DNA of 64,000 bases from Hippophae tibetana. Its lineage: Eukaryota; Streptophyta; Magnoliopsida; Rosales; Elaeagnaceae. The notes below the pieces were generated by a model. That model searched no databases. It was not told where the DNA came from and was given only the letters and a program-made list of their open reading frames with translations. Made by a program: the position numbers and the translations under genes. Within the stretch, counting starts at the first letter, position 1; every line of letters starts with the position of its first letter. The stretch spans positions 86,909,816 to 86,973,815 of the forward strand of contig CM072801.1 of NCBI GenBank assembly GCA_037013495.1, read 5' to 3'. This document shows, in pieces, positions 50,522-61,670 of the stretch.

Positions 50522-53500
50522 TTCAACCTTCTTTCTTCTTGAGAAAAACCAGAGAGCTAATACAGTTCACAGTGTGAAACAAAAAGAAGGTGTTAATTGG
50601 GGTTGTAACGTAAAATTGTTATAACTTTTAATTTGTGCATCGTAATGACTACTATAATATATCAAATATGAAGCTCGTTTCGATGCCTAAAAACGCACCG
50701 TAGCAATAGTATATTTCCACGGTTTTTGTCAACCCAAATTTCACGGTTCATACAACCTAATGATGTCTTAAAATTTGGTCGCACCTTATTTCGTTGAAAT
50801 CTGTTCTTGCACTTTAGGATTCCATTTTGTTCATCTTAGCCATATTCTTAGTAATTCAATCTTTCTTATTCCTTTCAGTTCCAAGGTTGTTAGATTTTTC
50901 GCAAAATGGATTCACATCGGTTGGAATCATAGCCTTGTTTGCTGAAAATGGTGTATCTATCTTCATATTTATATTTTTTGAATTTTAGATTTAAAAAAAT
51001 TAGTCCTTTGAAGGTTTTCTCCTTTCTGAAGTCACAAATACCAAAAAAATGAAAGAAAATGTGTCCTTAAAGACTTGTCTTTTATTCCCATTCTGTTTAC
51101 ATTGTTTTCCATTTTTTATTTCATATCTTCGTTTTCTGTACAATTTCGGTATCTTTCATTTTTCTTTTTTTTATGTGTTCAACCTTCTTTCTTCTTGAGA
51201 AAAACCAGAGAGCTAATACAGTTCCCAGTGTGAAACAAAAAGAAGGTGTTAATTGGGGTTGTAACGTAAAATTGTTATAACTTTTAATTTGTGCATCGTA
51301 ATGACTACTATAATATATCAAATATGAAGCTCGTTTCGATGCCTAAAAACGCACCGTAGCAATAGTATATTTCCACGGTTTTTGTCAACCCAAATTTCAC
51401 GGTTCATACAACCTAATGATGTCTTAAAATTTGGTCGCACCTTATTTCGTTGAAATCTGTTCTTGCACTTTAGGATTCCATTTTGTTCATCTTAGCCATA
51501 TTCTTAGTAATTCATTCTTTCTTATTCCTTTCAGTTCCAAGGTTGTTAGATTTTTCGCAAAATGGATTCACATCGGTTGGAATCATAGCCTTTTTTGCTG
51601 AAAATGGTGTTCTATCTTCATATTTATATTTTTTGAATTTTAGATTTAAAAAAATTAGTCCTTTGAAGGTTTTCTCCTTTCTGAAGTCACAAATTCCAAA
51701 CAAATGAAAGAAATTGTGTCCTTAAAGACTTGTCTTTTATTCCCATTCTGTTTACATTGTTTTCCATTTTGTATTTCATATCTTCGTTTTCTTTACAATT
51801 TCGGTATCTTTCATTTTTCTTTGTTTTATGTGTTCAACCTTCTTTCTTCTTGAGAAAAACCAGAGAGCTAATACAGTTCACAGTGTGAAACAAAAAGAAG
51901 GTGTTAATTGGGGTTGTAACGTAAAATTGTTATAACTTTTAATTTGTGCATCGTATTGACTACTATAATATATCAAATATGAAGCTCGTTTCGATGCCTA
52001 AAAACGCACCGTAGCAATAGTATATTTCCACGGTTTTTGTCAACCCAAATTTCACGGTTCATACAACCTAATGATGTCTTAAAATTTGGTCGCACCTTAT
52101 TTCGTTGTAATCTGTTCTTGCACTTTAGGATTCCATTTTGTTCACCTTAGCCATATTCTTAGTAATTCAATCTTTCTTATTCCTTTCAGTTCCAAGGTTG
52201 TTAGATTTTTCGCAAAATGGATTCACATCGGTTGGAATCATAGCCTTGTTTGCTGAAAATAGTGTATCTATCTTCATATTTATATTTTTTGAACTTCAGA
52301 TTTAAAAACATTTGTCCTTTGAAGGTTTTCTCCTTTCTGAAGTCACAAATACCAAAAAAATGAAAGAAATTGTGTCCTTAAAGTCTTGCCTTTTATTCCC
52401 ATTCTGTTTACATTGTTTTCCATTTTGTATTTCATATCTTAGTTTTCTTTACAATTTCGGTATCTTTTACTTTTCTTTGATTAATGTATTCAACCTTCTT
52501 TCTTCTTGAGAAAAACCAGAGAGCTAATACAGTTCACAGTGTGAAACAAAAAGAAGGTGTTAATTGGGGTTGTAACGTAAAATTGTTATAACTTTTAATT
52601 TGTGCATCGTAATGACTACTATAATATATCAAATATGAAGCTCGTTTCGATGCCTAAAAACGCACCGTAGCAATAGTATATTTCCACGGTTTTTTTGTCA
52701 ACCCAAATTTCACGGTTCATACAACCTAATGATGTCTTAAAATTTGGTCGCACCTTATTTCGTTGTAATCTGTTCTTGCACTTTAGGATTCCATTTTGTT
52801 CACCTTAGCCATATTCTTAGTAATTCAATCTTTCTTATTCCTTTCAGTTCCAAGGTTGTTAGATTTTTCGCAAAATGGATTCACATCGGTTGGAATCATA
52901 GCCTTGTTTGCTGAAAATAGTGTATCTATCTTCAATTTTCTATTTTTTGAACTTCAGATTTAAAAACATTTGTCCTTTGAAGGTTTTCTCCTTTCTTAAG
53001 TCACAAATTCCAAAAAAATGAAAGAAATTGTGTCCTTAAAGTCTTGCCTTTTATTCCCATTCTGTTTACATTGTTTTCCATTTTGTATTTCATATCTTCG
53101 TTTTCTTTACAATTTCGGTATCTTTCATTTTTCTTTGTTTTATGTGTTCAACCTTCTTTCTTCTTGAGAAAAACCAGAGAGCTAATACAGTTCACAGTGT
53201 GAAACAAAAAGAAGGTGTTAATTGGGGTTGTAACGTAAAATTGTTATAACTTTTAATTTGTGCATCGTATTGACTACTATAATATATCAAATATGAAGCT
53301 CGTTTCGATGCCTAAAAACGCACCGTAGCAATAGTATATTTCCACGGTTTTTGTCAACCCAAATTTCACGGTTCATACAACCTAATGATGTCTTAAAATT
53401 TGGTCGCACCTTATTTCGTTGTAATCTGTTCTTGCACTTTAGGATTCCATTTTGTTCACCTTAGCCATATTCTTAGTAATTCAATCTTTCTTATTCCTTT

Positions 53501-53802
53501 CAGTTCCAAGGTTGTTAGATTTTTCGCAAAATGGATTCACATCGGTTGGAATCATAGCCTTGTTTGCTGAAAATAGTGTATCTATCTTCATATTTATATT
53601 TTTTGAACTTCAGATTTAAAAACATTTGTCCTTTGAAGGTTTTCTCCTTTCTGAAGTCACAAATACCAAAAAAATGAAAGAAATTGTGTCCTTAAAGTCT
53701 TGCCTTTTATTCCCATTCTGTTTACATTGTTTTCCATTTTGTATTTCATATCTTAGTTTTCTTTACAATTTTGGTATCTTTTACTTTTCTTTGATTAATG
53801 TA
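50522..53802. repeat. 5-unit higher-order repeat, copy 2 (U78-U82)
   Basis: Unit starts are 50522, 51178, 51833, 52489 and 53147. U78 repeats the U73 ending (CCATTTTTTATTTC, TTTTCTGTACAA), U79 repeats U74 (GTTCCCAGTGTG, GGTGTTCTATC) and U80 repeats U75. U81 is the longest unit (658 bp) because of extra T in CGGTTTTTTTGTC near 52688. The fifth unit breaks the pattern: U82 looks like U80 (GTATTGAC, CAAATACC) and not like U77. The U80-U81 pair was therefore partly recopied into U82-U83. Confidence 0.76.
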
Positions 53803-56425
53803 TTCAACCTTCTTTCTTCTTGAGAAAAACCAGAGAGCTAATACAGTTCCCAGTGTGAAACAAAAAGAAGGTGTTAATTGGGGTTGTAACGTAAAATTGT
53901 TATAACTTTTAATTTGTGCATCGTAATGACTACTATAATATATCAAATATGAAGCTCGTTTCGATGCCTAAAAACGCACCGTAGCAATAGTATATTTCCA
54001 CGGTTTTTGTCAACCCAAATTTCATGGTTCATACAACCTAATGATGTCTTAAAATTTGGTCGCACCTTATTTCGTTGAAATCTGTTCTTGCACTTTAGGA
54101 TTCCATTTTGTTCATCTTAGCCATATTCTTAGTAATTCATTCTTTCTTATTCCTTTCAGTTCCAAGGTTGTTAGATTTTTCGCAAAATGGATTCACATCG
54201 GTTGGAATCATAGCCTTTTTTGCTGAAAATGGTGTTCTATCTTCATATTTATATTTTTTGAACTTTAGATTTAAAAAAATTAGTCCTTTGAAGGTTTTCT
54301 CCTTTCTGAAGTCACAAATTCCAAACAAATGAAAGAAATTGTGTCCTTAAAGACTTGTCTTTTATTCCCATTCTGTTTACATTGTTTTCCATTTTGTATT
54401 TCATATCTTCGTTTTCTTTACAATTTCGGTATCTTTCATTTTTCTTTGTTTTATGTGTTCAACCTTCTTTCTTCTTGAGAAAAACTAGAGAGCTAATACA
54501 GTTCACAGTGTGAAACAAAAAGAAGGTGTTAATTGGGGTTGTAACGTAAAATTGTTATAACTTTTAATTTTTGCATCGTAATGACTACTATAATATATCA
54601 AATATGAAGCTCGTTTCGATGCCTAAAAACTCACCGTAGCAATAGTATATTTCCACGGTTTTTGTCAACCCAAATTTCATGGTTCATACAACCTAATGAT
54701 GTCTTAAAATTTGGTCGCACCTTATTTCGTTGTAATCTGTTCTTGCACTTTAGGATTCCATTTTGTTCACCTTAGCCATATTCTTAGTAATTCAATCTTT
54801 CTTATTCCTTTCAGTTCCAAGGTTGTTAGATTTTTCGCAAAATGGATTCACATCGGTTCGAATCATAGCCTTGTTTGCTGAAAATAGTGTATCTATCTTC
54901 AATTTTCTATTTTTTGAACTTCAGATTTAATAACATTTGTCCTTTGAAGGTTTTCTCCTTTCTTAAGTCACTAATTCCAAAAAAATGAAAGAAATTGTGT
55001 CCTTAAAGTCTTGCCTTTTATTCCCATTCTGTTGATATTGTTTTCCACTTTGTATTTCATATCTTAGTTTTCTTTACAATTTCGGTATCTTTTATGTTTC
55101 CTTGTTTTATGTGTTCAACCTTCTTTCTTCTTGAGAAAAACGAGAGAGCTAATACAGTTCACAGTGTAAAAACAAAAAGAAGGTGTTAATTGGGGTTGTA
55201 ACGTAAAATTGTTATAACTTTTAATTTGTGCATCGTATTGACTACTATAATATATCAAATATGAAGCTCGTTTCGATGCCTTAAAACGCACCGTAGCAAT
55301 AGTATATTTCCACGGTTTTTGTCAACCCAAATTTCACGGTTCATACAACCTAATGATGTCTTAAAATTTGGTCGCACCTTATTTCGTTGAAATCTGTTCT
55401 TGCACTTTAGGATTCCATTTTGTTCATCTTAGCCATATTCTTAGTAATTCAATCTTTCTTATTCCTTTCAGTTCCAAGGTTGTTAGATTTTTCGCAAAAT
55501 GGATTGACATCGGTTGGAATCATAGCCTTGTTTGCTAAAAATGGTGTATCTATCTTCATATTTATATTTTTTGAATTTTAGATTTAAAAAAATTAGTCCT
55601 TTGAAGGTTTTCTCCTTTCTGAAGTAACAAATTCCAAAAAAATGAAAGAAATTGTGTCCTTAAAGACTTGTCTTTTATTCCCATTCTGTTTACGTTGTTT
55701 TCCATTTTGTATTTCATATCTTAGTTTTCTTTACAATTTCGGTATCTTTTATTTTTCTTTGTTTTATGTGTTCAACCTTCTTTCTTCTGGAGAAAAACGA
55801 GAGAGCTAATACAGTTCACAGTGTGAAAAAAAGAAGGTGCTAATTGGGGTTGTAACGTAAAATTGTTATAACTTTTAATTTGTGCATCGTAGTGACTACT
55901 ATAATATATCAAATATGAAGCTCGTTTCGATGCCTAAAAACGCACCGTAGCAATAGTATATTTCCTCGGTTTTTGTCAATCCCAAATTTCATGGTTCATA
56001 CAACCTAATGACTTCTTAAAATTTGGTCGCACCTTATTTCGTTGTAATCTGTTCTTGCACTTTAGGATTCCATTTTTTTCACCTTAGCCATATTCTTAGT
56101 AATTTAATCTTTCTTATTCCTTTCAGTTCCAAGGTTGTTAGATTTTTCGCAAAATGGATTCACATCGGTTGGAATCATAGCCTTGTTTGTTGAAAATAGT
56201 GTATCTATCTTCAATTTTCTATTTTTTGAACTTCAGATTTAAAAAAATTAGTCCTTTGAAGGTTTTCTCCTTTCTGAAGTAACAAATTCCAAAAAAATGA
56301 AAGAAATTGTGTCCTTAAAGACTTGTCTTTTAGTCCCATTCTGTTTACGTTGTTTTCCATTTTGTATTTCATATCTTAGTTTTCTTTACAATTTCGGTAT
56401 CTTTTATTTTTCTTTGTTTTATGTG
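53803..56425. repeat. 4-unit higher-order repeat a-b-c-d, copy 1 (U83-U86)
   Basis: Unit starts are 53803, 54458, 55114 and 55771. Type a (U83) has AATTCATTCTTTC, GGTGTTCTATC and CCAAACAAATG. Type b (U84) has AAACTAGAGAGC, ATTTTTGCATCG, AACTCACCG and a unit end TTTATGTTTCCTTG. Type c (U85) has GGATTGACATCGG and TTTGCTAAAAATGG. Type d (U86) has CTTCTGGAGAAAAACG, AATTTAATC, TTTGTTGAAAATAG and CTTTTAGTCCC. U83 still carries the first part of U81 or U79 (TGTATTCAACC, GTTCCCAGTG), linking this block to the preceding 5-unit HOR. Confidence 0.85.
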
Positions 56426-59048
56426 TTCAACCTTCTTTCTTCTTGAGAAAAACCAAAGAGCTAATACAGTTCACAGTGTCAAACAAAAAGAAGGTGTTAA
56501 TTGGGGTTGTAACGTAAAATTGTTATAACTTTTAATTTGTGCATCGTAATGACTACTATAATATATCAAATATGAAGCTCGTTTCGATGCCTAAAAACGC
56601 ACCGTAGCAATAGTATATTTCCACGGTTTTTGTCAACCCAAATTTCATGGTTCATACAACCTAATGATGTCTTAAAATTTGGTCGCACCTTATTTCGTTG
56701 AAATCTGTTCTTGCACTTTAGGATTCCATTTTGTTCATCTTAGCCATATTCTTAGTAATTCATTCTTTCTTATTCCTTTCAGTTCCAAGGTTGTTAGATT
56801 TTTCGCAAAATGGATTCACATCGGTTGGAATCATAGCCTTTTTTGCTGAAAATGGTGTTCTATCTTCATATTTATATTTTTTGAATTTTAGATTTAAAAA
56901 AATTAGTCCTTTGAAGGTTTTCTCCTTTCTGAAGTCACAAATTCCAAACAAATGAAAGAAATTGTGTCCTTAAAGACTTGTCTTTTATTCCCATTCTGTT
57001 TACATTGTTTTCCATTTTGTATTTCATATCTTCGTTTTCTTTACAATTTCGGTATCTTTCATTTTTCTTTGTTTTATGTGTTCAACCTTCTTTCTTCTTG
57101 AGAAAAACTAGAGAGCTAATACAGTTCACAGTGTGAAACAAAAAGAAGGTGTTAATTGGGGTTGTAACGTAAAATTGTTATAACTTTTAATTTTTGCATC
57201 GTAATGACTACTATAATATATCAAATATGAAGCTCGTTTCGATGCCTAAAAACTCACCGTAGCAATAGTATATTTCCACGGTTTTTGTCAACCCAAATTT
57301 CATGGTTCATACAACCTAATGATGTCTTAAAATTTGGTCGCACCTTATTTCGTTGTAATCTGTTCTTGCACTTTAGGATTCCATTTTGTTCACCTTAGCC
57401 ATATTCTTAGTAATTCAATCTTTCTTATTCCTTTCAGTTCCAAGGTTGTTAGATTTTTCGCAAAATGGATTCACATCGGTTGGAATCATAGCCTTGTTTG
57501 CTGAAAATAGTGTATCTATCTTCAATTTTCTATTTTTTGAACTTCAGATTTAATAACATTTGTCCTTTGAAGGTTTTCTCCTTTCTTAAGTCACTAATTC
57601 CAAAAAAATGAAAGAAATTGTGTCCTTAAAGTCTTGCCTTTTATTCCCATTCTGTTGATATTGTTTTCCACTTTGTATTTCATATCTTAGTTTTCTTTAC
57701 AATTTCGGTATCTTTTATGTTTCCTTGTTTTATGTGTTCAACCTTCTTTCTTCTTGAGAAAAACGAGAGAGCTAATACAGTTCACAGTGTAAAAACAAAA
57801 AGAAGGTGTTAATTGGGGTTGTAACGTAAAATTGTTATAACTTTTAATTTGTGCATCGTATTGACTACTATAATATATCAAATATGAAGCTCGTTTCGAT
57901 GCCTAAAAACGCACCGTTACAATAGTATATTTCCACGGTTTTTGTCAACCCAAATTTCACGGTTCATACAACCTAATGATGTCTTAAAATTTGGTCGCAC
58001 CTTATTTCGTTGAAATCTGTTCTTGCACTTTAGGATTCCATTTTGTTCATCTTAGCCATATTCTTAGTAATTCAATCTTTCTTATTCCTTTCAGTTCCAA
58101 GGTTGTTAGATTTTTCGCAAAATGGATTGACATCGGTTGGAATCATAGCCTTGTTTGCTAAAAATGGTGTATCTATCTTCATATTTATATTTTTTGAATT
58201 TTAGATTTAAAAAAATTAGTCCTTTGAAGGTTTTCTCCTTTCTGAAGTAACAAATTCCAAAAAAATGAAAGAAATTGTGTCCTTAAAGACTTGTCTTTTA
58301 TTCCCATTCTGTTTACGTTGTTTTCCATTTTGTATTTCATATCTTAGTTTTCTTTACAATTTCGGTATCTTTTATTTTTCTTTGTTTTATGTGTTCAACC
58401 TTCTTTCTTCTGGAGAAAAACGAGAGAGCTAATACAGTTCACAGTGTGAAAAAAAGAAGGTGCTAATTGGGGTTGTAACGTAAAATTGTTATAACTTTTA
58501 ATTTGTGCATCGTAGTGACTACTATAATATATCAAATATGAAGCTCGTTTCGATGCCTAAAAACGCACCGTAGCAATAGTATATTTCCTCGGTTTTTGTC
58601 AATCCCAAATTTCATGGTTCATACAACCTAATGACTTCTTAAAATTTGGTCGCACCTTATTTCGTTGTAATCTGTTCTTGCACTTTAGGATTCCATTTTT
58701 TTCACCTTAGCCATATTCTTAGTAATTTAATCTTTCTTATTCCTTTCAGTTCCAAGGTTGTTAGATTTTTCGCAAAATGGATTCACATCGGTTGGAATCA
58801 TAGCCTTGTTTGTTGAAAATAGTGTATCTATCTTCAATTTTCTATTTTTTGAACTTCAGATTTAAAAAAATTAGTCCTTTGAAGGTTTTCTCCTTTCTGA
58901 AGTAACAAATTCCAAAAAAATGAAAGAAATTGTGTCCTTAAAGACTTGTCTTTTAGTCCCATTCTGTTTACGTTGTTTTCCATTTTGTATTTCATATCTT
59001 AGTTTTCTTTACAATTTCGGTATCTTTTATTTTTCTTTGTTTTATGTG
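56426..59048. repeat. 4-unit higher-order repeat a-b-c-d, copy 2 (U87-U90)
   Basis: Unit starts are 56426, 57081, 57737 and 58394, giving the same 2623-bp length as copy 1. All b, c and d marks recur. U87 adds GAAAAACCAAAGAG and GTGTCAAAC at its beginning, both inherited by U91, U93, U95 and U98. Differences from copy 1 found by eye are few. They include GGTTGGAATC in U88 where U84 has GGTTCGAATC, and ACCGTTACAATAG in U89 where U85 has ACCGTAGCAATAG. Confidence 0.85.
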
Positions 59049-60359
59049 TTCAACCTTCTTTCTTCTTGAGAAAAACCAAAGAGCTAATACAGTTCACAGT
59101 GTCAAACAAAAAGAAGGTGTTAATTGGGGTTGTAACGTAAAATTGTTATAACTTTTAATTTGTGCATCGTAATGACTACTATAATATATCAAATATTAAG
59201 CTCGTTTCGATGCCTAAAAACGCACCGTAGCAATAGTATATTTCCACGGTTTTTGTCAACCCAAATTTCATGGTTCATACAACCTAATGATGTCTTAAAA
59301 TTTGGTCGCACCTTATTTCGTTGAAATCTGTTCTTGCACTTTAGGATTCCATTTTGTTCATCTTAGCCATATTCTTAGTAATTCATTCTTTCTTATTCCT
59401 TTCAGTTCCAAGGTTGTTAGATTTTTCGCAAAATGGATTCACATCGGTTGGAATCATAGCCTTTTTTGCTGAAAATGGTGTTCTATCTTCATATTTATAT
59501 TTTTTGAATTTTAGATTTAAAAAAATTAGTCCTTTGAAGGTTTTCTCCTTTCTGAAGTCACAAATTCCAAACAAATGAAAGAAATTGTGTCCTTAAAGAC
59601 TTGTCTTTTATTCCCATTCTGTTTACATTGTTTTCCATTTTGTTTTTCATATCTTCGTTTTCTTTACAATTTCGGTATCTTTCATTTTTCTTTGTTTTAT
59701 GTGTTCAACCTTCTTTCTTCTTGAGAAAAACTAGAGAGCTAATACAGTTCACAGTGTGAAACAAAAAGAAGGTGTTAATTGGGGTTGTAACGTAAAATTG
59801 TTATAACTTTTAATTTTTGCATCGTAATGACTACTATAATATATCAAATATGAAGCTCGTTTCGATGCCTAAAAACTCACCGTAGCAATAGTATATTTCC
59901 ACGGTTTTTGTCAACCCAAATTTCATGGTTCATAAAACCTAATGATGTCTTAAAATTTGGTCGCACCTTATTTCGTTGTAATCTGTTCTTGCAGTTTAGG
60001 ATTCCATTTTGTTCACCTTAGCCATATTCTTAGTAATTCAATCTTTCTTATTCCTTTCAGTTCCAAGGTTGTTAGATTTTTCGCAAAATGGATTCACATC
60101 GGTTGGAATCATAGCCTTGTTTGTTGAAAATAGTGTATCTATCTTCAATTTTCTATTTTTTGAACTTCAGATTTAAAAAAATTAGTCCTTTGAAGGTTTT
60201 CTCCTTTCTGAAGTAACAAATTCCAAAAAAATGAAAGAAATTGTGTCCTTAAAGACTTGTCTTTTAGTCCCATTCTGTTTACGTTGTTTTCCATTTTGTA
60301 TTTCATATCTTAGTTTTCTTTACAATTTCGGTATCTTTTATTTTTCTTTGTTTTATGTG
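59049..60359. repeat. a-b/d dimer, copy 1 (U91-U92)
   Basis: Unit starts are 59049 and 59704. U91 is an a unit with the new mark ATATTAAGCTC near 59194. U92 begins as type b (AAACTAGAGAGC, ATTTTTGCATCG, AACTCACCG) and ends as type d (TTTGTTGAAAATAG, AAAAAAATTAGTCC, CTTTTAGTCCC). It still has AATTCAATC, not the d-type AATTTAATC, so the switch lies between about 60038 and 60124. Type c is absent from this dimer, as expected from an out-of-register exchange between b and d. Confidence 0.85.
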
Positions 60360-61110
60360 TTCAACCTTCTTTCTTCTTGAGAAAAACCAAAGAGCTAATA
60401 CAGTTCACAGTGTCAAACAAAAAGAAGGTGTTAATTGGGGTTGTAACGTAAAATTGTTATAACTTTTAATTTGTGCATCGTAATGACTACTATAATATAT
60501 CAAATATTAAGCTCGTTTCGATGCCTAAAAACGCACCGTAGCAATAGTATATTTCCACGGTTTTTGTCAACCCAAATTTCATGGTTCATACAACCTAATG
60601 ATGTCTTAAAATTTGGTCGCACCTTATTTCGTTGAAATCTGTTCTTGCACTTTAGGATTCCATTTTGTTCATCTTAGCCATATTCTTAGTAATTCATTCT
60701 TTCTTATTCCTTTCAGTTCCAAGGTTGTTAGATTTTTCGCAAAATGGATTCACATCGGTTGGAATCATAGCCTTTTTTGCTGAAAATGGTGTTCTATCTT
60801 CATATTTATATTTTTTGAATTTTAGATTTAAAAAAATTAGTCCTTTGAAGGTTTTCTCCTTTCTGAAGTCACAAATTCCAAACAAATGAAAGAAATTGTG
60901 TCCTTAAAGACTTGTCTTTTATTCCCATTCTGTTTACATTGTTTTCCATTTTGTATTTCATATCTTCGTTTTCTTTACAATTTCGGTATCTTTCATTTTT
61001 CTTTGTTTTATGTGTTCAACCTTCTTTCTTCTTGAGAAAAACTAGAGAGCTAATACAGTTCACAGTGTGAAACAAAAAGAAGGTGTTAATTGGGGTTGTA
61101 ACGTAAAATT

Positions 61111-61118
61111 GTTATAAC
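61111..61118. other. Conserved 8-bp palindrome GTTATAAC, one per unit (U94 copy given)
   Basis: The self-complementary octamer lies about 97 bases into each unit, inside a strongly conserved stretch that also holds TTAATTGGGGTTGTAACG just upstream. On reading the window I found no unit in which the octamer is altered, whereas bases on both sides vary (for example TATCG, TAATG, TAAGG or TAACTT upstream and CTCTTAATT downstream). It could be a protein-binding site kept by selection or simply a well-homogenised segment; no function can be assigned. Confidence 0.4.
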
Positions 61119-61281
61119 TTTTAATTTTTGCATCGTAATGACTACTATAATATATCAAATATGAAGCTCGTTTCGATGCCTAAAAACTCACCGTAGCAAT
61201 AGTATATTTCCACGGTTTTTGTCAACCCAAATTTCATGGTTCATAAAACCTAATGATGTCTTAAAATTTGGTCGCACCTTA

Positions 61282-61298
61282 TTTCGTTGTAATCTGTT
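61282..61298 (+). other. CENP-B-box-like 17-mer, one per unit (U94 copy given)
   Basis: TTTCGTTGTAATCTGTT here, or TTTCGTTGAAATCTGTT in about half the units, starts about 268 bases into each unit. Against the mammalian CENP-B box (YTTCGTTGGAARCGGGA) it matches 12 of 17 positions, including the first eight in a row, and 7 of the 9 core positions. Other copies are at 278-294 (changed to TTTCGTTGTAATTTGTT) and 63907-63923. It is broken in only a few units: U33 (TTTCGTAG), U57 (TTTCATTG) and U61 (TTTCTTTG). The CGGG half is not preserved, so binding by a CENP-B-type protein is speculation. Confidence 0.35.
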
Positions 61299-61670
61299 CT
61301 TGCACTTTAGGATTCCATTTTGTTCACCTTAGCCATATTCTTAGTAATTCAATCTTTCTTATTCCTTTCAGTTCCAAGGTTGTTAGATTTTTCGCAAAAT
61401 GGATTCACATCGGTTGGAATCATAGCCTTGTTTGTTGAAAATAGTGTATCTATCTTCAATTTTCTATTTTTTGAACTTCAGATTTAAAAAAATTAGTCCT
61501 TTGAAGGTTTTCTCCTTTCTGAAGTAACAAATTCCAAAAAAATGAAAGAAATTGTGTCCTTAAAGACTTGTCTTTTAGTCCCATTCTGTTTACGTTGTTT
61601 TCCATTTTGTATTTCATATCTTAGTTTTCTTTACAATTTCGGTATCTTTTATTTTTCTTTGTTTTATGTG

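Larger units (their letters stand above)
60360..61670. repeat. a-b/d dimer, copy 2 (U93-U94)
   Basis: Unit starts are 60360 and 61015, an offset of exactly 1311 bp from the preceding dimer. By eye I found only two differences from it: TGTATTTCAT here against TGTTTTTCAT near 59641, and TTGCACTTTAGG here against TTGCAGTTTAGG near 59990. Both units keep the marks ATATTAAGCTC and TTCATAAAACC and the same b-to-d switch. This is the most recent duplication I can recognise in the window. Confidence 0.87.

Noticed and set aside
61140-61165. TATA-box-like ACTATAATATATC as a promoter
   Set aside because: It is expected in DNA of about 69% A+T, and nothing transcribed or coding lies downstream. Without transcript data it is not called.
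61400-61430. Imperfect hairpin GATTC-ACATCGGTTG-GAATC in each unit
   Set aside because: The stem is only 5 bp (7 with a bulge), too short to support a terminator or a structured RNA.
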